From positions 142,001-206,000 of the forward strand of contig CAUYUJ010017821.1 in assembly GCA_963575745.1 (NCBI GenBank): 64,000 bases of DNA, written 5' to 3'. Shown here in pieces: positions 51,230-62,803 of the stretch. A program made the position numbers and the translations under genes. This DNA comes from Prorocentrum cordatum. Lineage: Eukaryota; Sar; Dinophyceae; Prorocentrales; Prorocentraceae. The notes beneath the pieces were generated by a model. That model was not told the DNA's origin. It saw only the letters and a program-made list of their open reading frames with translations, and ran no database searches. The number at the start of each line of letters is the position of its first letter. The stretch's first letter is position 1.

Positions 51230-53625
51230 TTCCTTGGCTGGTTTCGGTTGTTATGGCTTGTCTTCGTTTGTCCGTCGATCGCACTGGCAACCTTTCGGTC
51301 GCTCGGCCCCTCGGCTGGCCAAATGCGTTGGTTTTGTTTGTTTTTGTTTGTTTTCGCTTGTCCGTCGGCTGCGCTGGCCGCCCCAGGCCCGCCCGCCGCC
51401 GTTCGGTCGCTCGGCCCCTCGGCTGGCCCAATTCACTGGTTTTGTTCGTTTTTGTTTGTTTTCACTTGTCCGTCGGCTGCACAGGTCGCCCTGCGCGCGC
51501 CCGCCGCCTTTCGGTCGCTCGGCTCCTCGGCTGGCCCCATTCCCTTGCTTTCTTTGTCTCTGTTTGTTTTCGCTTGTCCGTCGGCTGCACTGGTCGCCTC
51601 AGGCTCGCCCGCCGCCCCGCGGTCGCTCGGCCCCTCGGCTGGCCCAATCCACTGGTTTTGTTTGATTTTGTTTGTGTTCGCTTGTCCGTCGGCTGCACTG
51701 GTCGCCCCAGGCCCGCCCGCCGCCCCGCGGGCGCTCGGCCCCTCGGCTGGCTCCTTTCCACCGCTTAGTTTGTTTTCTTTGTTTTCGCCTGTCCGTCGGC
51801 TGCGCTGGTCGCCCCACGCTCGCCCGCCGCCCCGCGGTCGCTCGGCCCCTTGGCTGGCTCCTTTCCACAGTTTTGTTTGTTTTTGTTTGTTTTCGCCTGT
51901 CCGTCGGCTGCGCTGGTCGCTCCAGGCTCGCCCGCCGCCCCGCGGTCGCTCGGCCCCTCGGCTGGCCCCATTCCTTGGTTTTGTTTGATTTTGTTTGTTT
52001 TCGCTTGTCCGTCGGCTGCGCTGGTCGCCCCAGGCCCGCCCGCCGCCCCGCGGTCGCTCGGCCCCTCGGCTGGCCCCGTTCCCTGGCTTTCTTTGTTTCT
52101 GTTTGTTTTCGCTTGTCCGTCGGCTGCACTGGTCGTCTCAGGCCCGCCCGCCGCCTCTCGGTCGCTCGGCGCCTCGGCTGGCCCAATTCACTGGTTTTGT
52201 TTGTTTTTGTTTGTTTTCGCTTGTCCGTCGGCTGCACTGGTCGCCCCAGGCTCGCCCGCCGCCTTTCGGTCGCTCGGCCCCTCGGCTGGCACGATTCCCT
52301 GGCTTTCTTTGTTTCTTATTGTTTTCGCTTGTCCGTCGGCTGCACTGGTCGTCTCAGGCTCGCCCGCCGCCCCGCGGTCGCTCAGCCCCTCGGCTGGCCA
52401 AATACATTGGTGTTGTTTGTCTCTGTTTGTTTTCGCTTGTCTGTCGGCTGCGCTGGCCGCCCCAATCTCGCCCGCCGCTGTTCGGTCGCTCGGCCCCCCG
52501 GCTGGCCCAACTCCCTGATTTTGTTTGTTGTTGTTCGTCTTCGCTTGTCCGTCGGCCGCGTTGGCCGCCCCAGGCTCGCCCGCCGCCCCGCGGTCGCTCG
52601 GCCCCTCGGCCGGCCCCTTTCCACCGCTTCGTTTGTTTTTGTTTGGTTTCGCTTGTCCGTCGGCTGCGCCGGTCGCCCCGGGCCCGCCCGCCGCCCCGCG
52701 GGCGCTCGGCCCCTCGGCTGGCCCAATTAACTGGTTTTGTTTGTTTTTGTTTGTTTTCGCATGTCCGTCGGCTGCGCTGGTCGCCCCAGGCTCGCCCGCC
52801 GCCCCGTGGGCGCTCGGCCCCTCGGCTGGCCCAATTTACTGGTTTGTTTGTTTTTGTTTCTTTTCGCTTGTCCGTCGGCTGCACCGGTCGCCCCGGGCCC
52901 GCCCGCCGCCCCGCGGTCGCTCGGCCCCTCGGCTGGCACCATTCATTGGTTTTGTTTGTTTTTGTTTGTTTTCGCTTGTCCGTCGGCTGCGCTGGCCGCC
53001 CCAGGCCCGCCCGCCGCCGTTCGGTCGCTCGGCCCCCCGGCTGGCCCAATTCACTGGTTTTGTTTGCTTCTGTTTGTTTTCGCTTGTCCGTCGGCTGCGC
53101 CGGCCGCCTCAAGCTCGCCCGCCGCCCCGCGGTCGCTCGCCCCTTCGGCTGAACAAATGCATTGGGTTCGTTTGTTTTCGTGTGTTTTCGCTTGTCCGTC
53201 GGCTGCGCTGGCCGCCCCGGGCCCGCCCGCCGCCGCTCGGTCGCTCGGCCCCTCGGCCGGCGCAATTCATTGTTCTTTTGCTTTGTTTGTTTTCGCTTGT
53301 CCGTCGGCTGCGCTGGCCGCCCCAGGCCCGCCCGCCGCCGTTCGGTCGCTCGGCCCCTCGGCTGGCCCAATCCACTGGTTTGTTTTTGTTTGTTTTCGCT
53401 TGTCCGTCGGCTGCGCCGGTCGCCCCAGGCTCGCCCGCCGCCCCGCGGTCGCTCGGCCCCTCGGCTGGCCAAATGCATTGGTTTTGTTTGTTATTGTTTG
53501 TTTTCGATTGTCCGTCGGCTGCGCCGGTCGCCCCAAGCCCGCCCGCCGCCGTTTGGTCGCTCGGCCCCTCGGCTGGCCCAATTCATTGGTTTCGTTTGTA
53601 TTTGTTTGTTTTTCCCCACATGTTT
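51230..53625. repeat. 108-bp satellite, block 1 (about 22 units)
   Basis: Monomer of 108 bp containing TTGTCCGTCGGCTGCGCTGG, CGCCCGCCGCC, TCGGTCGCTCGGCCCCTCGG and a T/G-rich TTTTGTTTGTTTTTGTTTG. Because 108 is divisible by three and the monomer lacks stops in several frames on both strands, open frames of several hundred codons run through it; translation gives an endlessly repeated 36-residue unit. Confidence 0.97.
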
Positions 53626-53694
53626 CGTGGGGCTATGGTTTTCTTCCCTGCCGCGGCGCACCCGCGTCTCCTCCCCCCCTCTCTCCCTTCTTAC

Positions 53695-53942
53695 ACAGCG
53701 CAGCACAGCTCAGCTCAGCTCAGCTCAGCACAGCTCAGCTCAGCTCAGCTCAGCGCAGCACAGCACAGCACAGCACTGCTCAGCATAGCTCAGCACAGCT
53801 CAGCTCAGCTCAGCTCAGCTCAGCACAGCACAGCACAGCTCAGCACAGCACAGCACAGCACAGTACAGCACAGCACAGCACAGCACTGCTCAGCACAGCT
53901 CAGCACAGCTCAGCTCAGCTCAGCACAGCACAGCTCAGCTCG
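53695..53942. repeat. (CAGCT)n/(CAGCA)n pentanucleotide array
   Basis: About 50 pentamers alternating between CAGCT and CAGCA, with a few TGCTC and GTACA variants. Confidence 0.95.
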
Positions 53943-54785
53943 GTCGTCCAGGCCGTAGCAGGCGTGGCACTTTCTCGATACCATAGGGGGTGCGCAGGGG
54001 GTGGTCCCCCTATCCGCGCCGGTCGTCCAGGCCGCAGCAGGCGTGGCAGTTTCTCGACGCCATAGTGGGTGCGCACGGGGTGGTCCCCCTATCCGCGCCG
54101 GTCGTGCAGGCCGCAGCAGGCGTGGCACTTTCTCGACACCATAGGGGGTGCGCACGGGGTGGTTCTCCTATCCGCGCCGGTCGTCCAGGCCGTAGCAGGC
54201 GTGGCACTTTCTCGATGCCATAGGGGGTGCGCAGGGGGTGGTCCCCCTATCCGCGCCGGTCGTCCAGGCCGTAGCAGGTCTGGCACTTTCTCGATGCCAT
54301 AGAGGGTGCGCACGGGGTGGTCCCCCTATCCGCGCCGGTCGTCCAGGCCGTAGCAGGCGTGGCACTTTCTCGACACCATAGGGGGTGCGCAGGGGTGGTC
54401 CCCTATCGCGCCGGTCGTCAGGGCCGTAGGCAGGGGTGGCTGTTTCTCGACACCATAGGGGGTGCGCACGGGTGGTCCCCCTATTCGCGCCGGTCCGTCC
54501 AGGCCCTAGCAGGCGTGGCTGTTTCTCGACCCATGGGGGTGCGCACGGGGTGGTCCCCCTATCCGCGCCGGTCGTCCAGGCCGTAGCAGGCGTGGCACTT
54601 TCTCGACACCATAGGGGGTGCGCACGGGGTGGTCCCCCTATCCGCGCCGGTCGTCCAGGCCGTAGCAGCGTGGCAGTTTCTCGATGCCATAGTGGGTGCG
54701 CACGGGGTGGTCCCCCTATCCGCGCCGGTCGTCCAGGCCGTAGCAGGCGCGGCAGCTTCTCGACAAAATGGGGGGTGCGCAGGGA
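53943..54785. repeat. 79-bp satellite (about 10-11 units)
   Basis: Unit of 79 bp: TCGTCCAGGCCGTAGCAGGC, GTGGCACTTTCTCGACACCA, TAGGGGGTGCGCACGGGGTG, GTCCCCCTATCCGCGCCGG. Some units lost one or a few bases (54400-54540). The period is not divisible by three, so frames rotate. Confidence 0.95.
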
Positions 54786-54880
54786 ATGGCAACGCCACCA
54801 ACATCATTCTTACATGCTTCACTGCAGCTATCATCACTCCAGCCATAATATAAATATGTGGGGTTCCTCGGCAGCGTAAT
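54786..54880. other. short spacer between satellites
   Basis: Unique AT-richer sequence of about 95 bp with no recognisable feature. Confidence 0.5.
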
Positions 54881-55398
54881 CGCTTGTCTGTCGGCTGCAC
54901 TGGTCGCCCTGCGCACGCCCGCTTCGGTCGCTCGGCTCCTCGGCTGGCCCCATTCCCTGGCTTTCTTTGTTTCTGTTTGTTTTCGCTTGTCCGTCGGCTG
55001 CACTGGTCGCCTCAGGCTCGCCCGCCGCCCCGCGGTCGCTCGACCCCTCGGCTGGCCAAATGCATTGGTTTTGTTTGTTTTTGCTGATTTTCGCTTGTCC
55101 GTCGGCTGCGCTGGTCGCCCCAAGCCCGCCCGCCGCCGTTCGGTCGCTCGGCCCCTCGGCTGGCCCAATTCACTGGTTTTGTTTGTTTCTGTTTGTTTTC
55201 ACTTGTCCGTCGGCTGCACCGGTCGCCCTGCGCACGCCCGCCGCCTTTCGGTCGCTCGGCTCCTCGGCTGGCCCCATTCCCTTGCTTTCTTTGTCTCTGT
55301 TTGTTTTCGCTTGTCCGTCGGCTGCACTGGTCGCCTCAGGCTCGCCCGCCGCCCCGCGGTCGCTCGGCCCCTCGGCTGGCCCAATCCAGTGGTATTGT
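54881..55398. repeat. 108-bp satellite, block 2 (about 5 units)
   Basis: Same monomer as 51230-53625; the first unit is short by several bases. The same three monomer subtypes occur in succession. Confidence 0.95.
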
Positions 55399-55530
55399 TA
55401 CCTGACAGCGAAGACTGATAGGTTTCTAGTGGTGTCAAAAAAAAGCATCCGATGATTCAGAAGGGAGGTCTGGGCGGCGCCCGGACAGCGAAGGCCGGGC
55501 TCAGGGCCGGGCTCGTTTTAAGCAAACAGT
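55399..55530. other. short spacer between satellites
   Basis: Unique sequence, no recognised feature. Confidence 0.4.
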
Positions 55531-55534
55531 CACA

Positions 55535-55985
55535 CACTTCGTGCTCTTCGACCTCCCAGAACTCCATTCCCGGGCCACCTTTTGAATGCCCGAAGCCAAC
55601 TGTAAGCCACTTCGTGCTCTACGACTTCCCAGAACTCCATTCCCAGGGCACATTTTGGATGCTCGGAGCCAACTGTGGGCCACTTCGTGGTCTTCGACTT
55701 CCCAGATCTCCATTCCCGGGCGACATTTTGAATGCCCAGAGCCAACTGTAGGCCACTTCGTGCTCTTCGACTTCCCAGAACTCCATTCCCGGGCCACATT
55801 GTTGATGCTCGGAGCCAACTGTAGGCCACTTCGTGCTCTTCGACTTCCCAGAACTCCATTCCCGGGCCGCATTTTTGATGCTCGAAGCCAACCGTAGGCC
55901 ACTTCGTGCTCTTCGACTTCCCAGAACTCCATTCCCGGGCAGCCAACTGTAGGCCACTTCGTGTTCTTCGGGCCACATTTTGCTT
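55535..55985. repeat. 73-bp satellite (about 6 units)
   Basis: Unit of 73 bp: GCCACTTCGTGCTCTTCGAC, TTCCCAGAACTCCATTCCCG, GGCCACATTTTGAATGCCCG, GAGCCAACTGTAG. The last unit carries a deletion. Confidence 0.93.
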
Positions 55986-56408
55986 ATTGGATGTCACCGT
56001 CATATCTCTCGCCACCCGATTGCCGTCTTGTTATGTTCGTCATCGTGCAGGGCAAGACGGCGGGCCCAGGCGTCATCGTGCACTGGGCGCTTCCGCCAGA
56101 ATCTAATACTTGTAGTAGCAGTAGTAGGGGGGCAGGAGGAGCAGGAGGAGCAGGAGGGGCAGGACGAGGGAGGCCCCTTACTCTTTCCTCCCCCCCCTTC
56201 CCCCCTTCATTTCTGCACTGGGTACCCGACCCTTTTATGACGGCCTCCGCAGGCCTGGGTGGTCCACTCAGGCCGCGGGGGAGGATAGGGGGAGGTGGGG
56301 TCTTCTTCCCCCCCTAAACAGCTTGATCCTCGTCGCCAGTGCTGAGGAGGGGGGGGGTGCACCGTTCCCTCGGTTGGGTACACGCACCCCCTCCGGGAGC
56401 TCTCGATC
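55986..56408. other. spacer with G-rich tract
   Basis: Contains a GGAGCAGGAGGAGCAGG tract (56125-56165) and short GC-rich stretches. No gene is supported. Confidence 0.4.
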
Positions 56409-56805
<397 letters not shown>

Positions 56806-56971
56806 CCCTCCTCGAAGCAGCACTCTCAAGATCGTCATCATCAAGCGTCTGTGGTCTCACAGCGTCACAGACTCATCATCTTCGCCAGCCCCCCCGCAGC
56901 CTTCTTGGCTACAGCCCTGCTTTCGAATATTCCCTTTCAAAGGAACTGCGCAGCGCCTACTGCGCACCTGA

Positions 56972-57292
56972 ATGCCAGGACATGCCGATAGTTCTCGGTC
57001 TGGCGGCGGTGCTCCTGAGCCTGCTGCATTGAACAGCAGTGCTCCTCAGACTCCGGCAGTGAACAGCGCTGCTCCTCAGCGTGCTGCATTGGGCAGTCCT
57101 CTGCAAACGCTCGTCGAGCACGTGAAGCAGTTCGGCCGGATACCGAAGCGAAATAAAGGAACGCCCGAACAAGAACGGGCCGAAAACAAGTTGGCCAAAC
57201 GTTTCTCGGACCATCGCGACCGCATCCCCAAAAACATTTTGCATGAACTGCGGGCCCTGGGCTGCGCTGAGGTGGATCACGCTCTCTCCTAG
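56972..57292 (+). CDS. small hypothetical protein, 106 aa
   Basis: ATG at 56972 to TAG at 57290-57292. The first 45 residues contain three degenerate copies of a Pro-x-Ala-Leu/Val-Asn/Gly-Ser segment; the last 60 form a charged helical domain (LVEHVKQFGRIPKR, then ERAENKLAKRF and LHELRAL). The pattern hydrophobic-x-Gly-Arg-x-Pro-x-Arg then a Leu-Ala-Lys/Arg helix resembles short helix-rich domains next to helicases or in dinoflagellate proteins of unknown role; this is a by-eye resemblance. It lies alone between satellites and is the opposite strand to the main gene cluster. Confidence 0.45.
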   Translation: MPGHADSSRSGGGAPEPAALNSSAPQTPAVNSAAPQRAALGSPLQTLVEHVKQFGRIPKRNKGTPEQERAENKLAKRFSDHRDRIPKNILHELRALGCAEVDHALS

Positions 57293-57347
57293 ATCCAAGC
57301 CCTAAGTGATATTATATCGCGTTAAGAAGAATGATGGAGTTTTTTGC

Positions 57348-57384
57348 CGCCCCCCCCCCAAAAAAAAAAAAAAAAAAAAAAACA
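57348..57384. repeat. C-run followed by A-run
   Basis: About 10 C then about 23 A. The A-run might be a retroposed tail, but no target-site duplication or matching body was found. Confidence 0.8.
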
Positions 57385-57734
57385 GCCCTTGCAGCGCGCA
57401 GTCGAAGCGCAAAAAAGACAACGTGCAGCATCCGGGCCGGTCGCGGGCTCAACCGCGCGACCAGCCGCGCAATAACATGGGCGATCACGGGTGAGATCGC
57501 GCGACTACCCACAGATAATTAAGGATGGACGTCCAGCCAATAGCCGGGCGTTTAAACGTGCGACGCGTGAAAGTACCTGACGCGCCGCTGATGTTGCCAC
57601 TGCGACTGCCACTGCGAATCCGAATGCGACTGCGAGAACACCCGAATTCTACAACAGCGCTCTTACATGAATACCACAGGCAATGTTTCCAGCTATGCTT
57701 CTACACATCGCTGTTAGGTTGCTTTGCCGGGATA
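57385..57734. other. spacer before the third satellite block
   Basis: GC-rich sequence with short GCGACTGCCACTGCGA repeats (57598-57630). No gene is supported. Confidence 0.4.
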
Positions 57735-60700
57735 ATTTGTTTTTGTTTGTTTTCGCTTGTCCGTCGGCTGCACTGGTCGCCTCAGGCTCGCCCGCCGCCC
57801 CGCGGTCGCTCGGCCCCTCGGCTAGCCCGACTCATTGGTTTTGTTTGTTTTTGTTTGTTTTCGCTTGTCCGTCGGCTGCGCCGGTCGCCCTGCGCACGCC
57901 CGCCGCCTGTCGGTCGCTCGGCCCCTCGGCTGGCCAAATTCATTGGTTTTGTTTGTTCTTGTTTTGTTTTCGCTTGTCCGTCGGCTGCACTGGTCGCCTC
58001 AGGCTCGCCCGCCGCCCCGCGGTCGCTCGGCCCCTCAGCTGGCCAAATGCATTGGTTTGGTTTGTTTGTGTTTGTTTTCGCTTGTCCGTCGGCTGCGCCG
58101 GTCGCCCCGCGCGCGCCCGCCGCCTGTCGGTCGCTCGGCCCCTCGGCTGGCCAAATTCATTGGTTTTGTTTGTTCTTGTTTTGCTTTCGCTTGTCCGTCG
58201 GCTGCACTGGTCGCCTCAGGCTCGCCCGCCGCCCCGCGGTCGCTCGGTCCCTCAGCTGGCCAAATGCATTGGTTTTGTTTGTTTTTGTTTGTTTTCGCTT
58301 GTCCGTCGGCTGCGCTGGTCGCCCCAGGCCCGCCCGCCGCCCCGCTGTCGCTCGCCCCCTCGGCTGGCCCAATGCTTTGGTTTTGTTTGTCTTTGTTTGT
58401 TTTCGCTTGTCCGTCGGCTGCACTGGTCGCCCTGCGCACGCCCGCCGCCCTTCGGTCGCTCGGCCTCTCGGCTGGCCCCATTCCCTTGCTTTCTTTGTTT
58501 CTGTTTGTTTTCGCTTGTCCGTCGGCTGCACTGGTCGCCTCACGCTCGCCCGCCGCCCCGCGGTCGCTCGGCCCCTCGGCTGGCCAAATGCATTGGTTTT
58601 GTTTGTTTTTGTTTGTTTTCGCTTGTCCGCCGGCTGCGCTGGTCGCCCCGGGCCCGCCCGCCGCCGTTCGGTCGCTCGGCCCCTCGGCCGGCCCATTTCA
58701 CTAGTTTCGTTTGTTTTTGTTTGTTTTCGCTTGTCCGCCGGCTGCGCTGGTCGCCCTGCGCACGCCCGCCGCCTTTCGGTCGCTCGGCCCCTCGGATGGC
58801 CACATTTCCTTGCTTTCTTTGTTTCTGTTTGTTTTCGCTTGTCCGTCGGCTGCGCTGGTCGCCTCACGCTCGCTCGCCTGGCTCGCCTCACGCTCGCCCG
58901 CTGCCCCGCTGTCGCTCGCCCTCGGCTGGCCCCAATGCTTTGGTTTTGTTTGTCTTTGTTTGTTTTCGCTTGTCCGTCGGCTGCGCTGGTCGCCCCAGGC
59001 CCGCCCGCCGCCGTCCGGTCGCTCGGCCCCTCGGCTGGCCCAATTCACTGGTTTTGTTTGTCTTTGTTTGTTTTCGCTTGTCCGTCGGCTGCACTGGTCG
59101 CCCTGCGCACGCCCGCCGCCTTTCGGTCGCTCGGCCCCATCGGCTGGCCCCATTCCTTGCTTTCTTTGTTTCTGTTTGTTTTCGCTTGTCCGTCGGCTGC
59201 ACTGGTCGCCTCGGGCTCGCCCGCCGCCCCGCGGTCGCTCGGCCCCTCGGCTGGCCAAATGTATTGGATTTGTTTGCTTTTGTTTGTTTTCGCTTGTCCG
59301 TCGGCTGCACTGGTCGCCCCGGGCCCGCCCGCCGCCGTTCGGTCGCTCGGCCACTCGGCTGGCCCAAGTCACTGGTGTTGTTTGCCTTGTTTTGTTTTCG
59401 CCTGTCCGTCGGCTGCGCCGGTCGCCCTGCGCACGCCCGCCGCCTTTCGGTCGCTCGGCCCTTCGGCTGGCCCCATTCCCTGGCATTCCTTGTTTTTGTT
59501 TGTTTTCGCTTGTCCGTCGGCTGCGCTGGTCGCTTCAGGCCCGCCCGCCGCCCCGCGGTCGCTCGGCCCCTCGGCTGGCCAAATGCATTGGTTTTGTCTG
59601 TTTTTGTCTGTTTTCGTTTGTCCGTCGGCTGCGCTGGCCGCCCCAGGCCCGCCCGCCGCCGTTCGGTCGCTCGGCCCCTCGGCTGGTCCAACTCAATGGT
59701 TTTGTATGTTTTTGTGCGTTTTCGCTTGTCCGTCGGCAGCGCTGGTCGCCCTGCGCGCGCCCGCCGCCTTTCGGTCGCTCTGCCCCTCGGCTGGCCCCAT
59801 TCCATGGATTTCTGTGTTTCTGTTTGTTTTCGCTTGTCCGTCGGCTGCACGGGTCGCCTCGGGCTCGCCCTCCGCCCCGCGGTCGCTCGGCCCCTCGGCT
59901 GGCCAAATGCATTGGTGTTGTTTGTTTTTGTTTGTTGTCGCTTGTCCGTCGGCTGCACTGGTCGCCCCAGGCCCGCCCGCCGCCGTTCGGTCGCTCGGCC
60001 CCTCGGCTGGCCGAATTCACTGGTTTTGTGTGTGTTTTGTTTGTTTTCGCTTGTCCGTCGGCTGCACTGGTCGCCCTGCGCACGCCCGCCGCCTTTCGGT
60101 CGCTCGGCCCCACGGCTGGCCCCATTCCTTGGCTTTCTTTGTTTCTGTTTGTTTTTCGCTTGTCCGTCGGCTGCACTGGTCGCCTCGGGCCCGCCCGCCG
60201 CCCCGCGGTCGCTCGGCCCTCGCTGGCCAAATGCATTTGGTTTGGTTTTGCTATTTGTTTGTTTGTCGCTTGTCCGTCGGCTGCGTGGGTCGCCCAGGCT
60301 CGCCCGCCGCAGATCGTCGCTTTGCCCTCGGCCGGCCAAATTTCAATGGTTTTGTTTGTTTTTGTTCTAGTCTCGCTTGTCCGTCGGCTGCGCTGGTCGC
60401 CCTGCGCGCGCCCGCCGCCTTTCGGTCGCTCGGCCCCTCGGCTGGCCCCATTCCATGGATTTCTGTGTTTCTGTTTGTTTTCGCTTGTCCGTCGGCTGCA
60501 CTGGCCGCCTCAGGCTCGCCCGCCGCCCCGCGGCCGCTCGGCCCCTCGGCGGGCCAAAAGCATTGGTTTTGTTTGTTTTTGTTTGTTTTCGCATGTCCGT
60601 CGGCTGCGCTAGTCGCCTCAGGCCCGCCCGCCGCCGTTCGGTCGCTCGGCCCTCGGCTGGTCCAATTCAATGGTCTTATTTGTTTTTGTTTGTTTTCGCT

Positions 60701-61672
60701 TGTCCGTCGGCTGCGCCGGCCGCCCTGCGCGCGCCCGCCGCCTTTCGGTCGCTCGGCCCCATCGGCTGGCCCCATTCCATGGCTTTCTTTGTTTCTGTTT
60801 GCTTTCGCTTGTCCGTCGGCCGCGCTGGTCGCCTCAAGCTCGCCCGCCGCCCCGCGGTCGCTCGGCCCCTCGGCTGGCCAAATGCATTGGTGTTGTTTGT
60901 TTTTGTTTGTTTTCGCTTGCCCGTCGGCTGCGCTGGCCGCCCCGGGCCCGCCCGCCGCCGTTCGGTCGCTCGGCCCCTCGGCTGGCCCAATTCACTGGTT
61001 TTGTTTGTTTTTGTTTGTTTTCGCTTGTCCGTCGGCTGCACCGGTCGCCCTGCGCACGCCCGCCGCCTCTCGGTCGCACTGCCCCTCGGCTGGGCCATTC
61101 CCTGGCTTCTTTGTCTCTGTTTGTTTTCGCTTGCCCGTCGGCTGCGCTGGTCGCATCAAGCTCGCCCGCCGCCCCGCGGTCGCTCGGCCCCTCGGCTGGC
61201 CAAATGCATTGGTTTTGTTTGTTTTTGCTTGTTTTCGCTTGTCCGTCGGCTGCACTGGTCGCCCCAGGCCCGCCCGCCGCCGTTCGGTCGCTCTGCCCCT
61301 CGGCTGGCCCAATTCACTGGTTTTGTGTGCTTTTGTTTGTTTTCGCCTGTCCGTCGGCTGCACTGGTCGCCCTGCGCGCGCCCGCCGCCTTTCGGTCGCT
61401 CGGCCTCTCGGCTGGCCCCATTCCCTGGCTTTCTTTGTTTCTGTTTGTTTTCGCTTGCCCGTCGGCTGCGCTGGTCGCCCCAGGCCCGCCCGCCGCCCCG
61501 CGGTCGCTCGGCCCCTCGGCGGGCCAAATGCATTGGTTTTGTTTGTTTTTGTTTGTTTTCGCTTGCCCGTCGGCTGCGCTGGTCGCCCCAGGCCCGCCCG
61601 CCGCCGTTCGGTCGCTCGGCCCCTCGGCTGGCCCAATTCATAGGTATTCATTGTTTTTGCTTGTCCGTCGGC
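57735..61672. repeat. 108-bp satellite, block 3 (about 36 units)
   Basis: The longest block. Three monomer subtypes alternate in order, ending CAAATGCATTGGTTTTG, CCCAATTCACTGGTTTTG, and CCCCATTCCCTGGCTTTC, so the higher-order unit is 324 bp. Small indels break this locally (58868-58930, 60205-60370). Open frames of up to 1372 codons are artefacts of the period. Confidence 0.97.
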
Positions 61673-61927
61673 TGTAGGATGTCTGGTAAAACGGATGGAT
61701 CTCCCCGCTTCCAGAACTGGCGCGGGCTTCCACTTGCGGTTCCCTTGCTCCTGCCCTTGCCTCTTTGCTTGCCCTTTCTCTCTCCCTCTCTCTTCACCGC
61801 CGCTTCGCGGCTCAAGCCTTTTCAAGGCCAAGCTGGGGGTCGGCCTCAGGTGGCCTAAGGCCGGGCCCCGAGACCGGGGCCGGAAGACCTTCGCCCGAGT
61901 TCGGGCGCGAAGGGGGCGCCCGCGGCC
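61673..61927. other. spacer with inverted repeats
   Basis: After the last satellite unit. Contains GGGCCCCGAGACCGGGGCC (61864-61882) and CTTCGCCCGAGTTCGGGCG (61890-61908), both able to form hairpins, just upstream of a plus-strand ORF. Confidence 0.5.
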
Positions 61928-62803
61928 ATGGAGCTGCGCCTGGCGCCGCGCGGCCGAGACGCGCAGCTGCGCAGCGGCGGAGAGCCCTGGTGCCGAGCGG
62001 CGCTGGCTCACGCTAGCCGCGGAGCACCCGGGGGCGGAGGGGCGGCACGCGTGACGTGGGCGCAGCCCGCCGCCGCCGAGCAGGCAGCCGGGCGCGCGTC
62101 AGCGCCGGCTCCAGCTCAGGCCCAGGCGAGGGCGGCGAAGCGTGCGCGCGCGCTGGGGCCCGCCTGGTTCGTCGTCTTCCTGGAGGTGGTGGGGGTGGCC
62201 AGCGCCGAGCTCGCGCGCGGGCAGGTGGCCCCCAACGCCGAGGTCTACTACGACGACGAGGTGAGCGTGGACATGAAGGGGTTCTGGCTCGACGGGCCCA
62301 TGGACTCCTCCGCGCGCGTGGACGCGCTGCCGGTCGGGGTTCACTCCATCGGCGGGCGTGCTGCTCCAGCAGGGAGCGGTGGAGGGGGCCCGCCGCGCGC
62401 GCGCTCTGCGCCGCCGGCCGGCCCACCCCCCCAGGACACGGCCCACGCACCCCCCGACCCCCCCGATGGAGACCCATCGTCCTGGATCAAGGGTTGGGGT
62501 CTTTTCGGCATCAGCTGGAAAGACATCGGCAACCGCACGCACTGGTTTGCCGAGGGGATGGGTGGGGGTACCTTCCGGGCTGTGGGGAGTTTCAGGTCGG
62601 CCTTCTCGACCCGCGAGGCAGGAGGCTGGCTGAGCTCCGACGGCGGCTGGGTGCTGTACATGGCAGACCAGATGGGCCTCTCAGTCGAAAGTGAGCCTGG
62701 TAACTCAAATAGCATCCGCTCCCATGGGAATCGAATGGCAGATAGCGTCCATTCCTCTGCTGCGGTGGTTCAGTATGGGGAATGGGCGGGTATGATAGGA
62801 TAA
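61928..62803 (+). CDS. hypothetical protein, 291 aa, exon boundaries uncertain
   Basis: ATG at 61928 and stop at 62801-62803. The first 70 residues are Ala/Arg/Gly-rich; a hydrophobic stretch PAWFVVFLEVVGVASAEL (about residues 79-96) could be a membrane segment; an acidic segment (VYYDDEVSVDMKG) follows. From about residue 145 the composition becomes Pro/Gly-rich and may be intron. The last third (about 185-291) changes style and overlaps sequence that could belong to the adjoining copia element. GC content is high. No family recognised. Confidence 0.4.
   Translation: MELRLAPRGRDAQLRSGGEPWCRAALAHASRGAPGGGGAARVTWAQPAAAEQAAGRASAPAPAQAQARAAKRARALGPAWFVVFLEVVGVASAELARGQVAPNAEVYYDDEVSVDMKGFWLDGPMDSSARVDALPVGVHSIGGRAAPAGSGGGGPPRARSAPPAGPPPQDTAHAPPDPPDGDPSSWIKGWGLFGISWKDIGNRTHWFAEGMGGGTFRAVGSFRSAFSTREAGGWLSSDGGWVLYMADQMGLSVESEPGNSNSIRSHGNRMADSVHSSAAVVQYGEWAGMIG

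Noticed and set aside
57348-57384. Processed-pseudogene poly(A) tail
   Set aside because: An A-run is present, but no upstream coding body or flanking duplication could be found.
57525-61643. Plus-strand open frame of 1372 codons, and several others of 300-900 codons at 51.2-53.9 and 57.7-61.9 kb on both strands
   Set aside because: All follow the 108-bp satellite, whose period is a multiple of three and which lacks stops in several frames; the translation is an endless 36-residue unit with no start context or domain.
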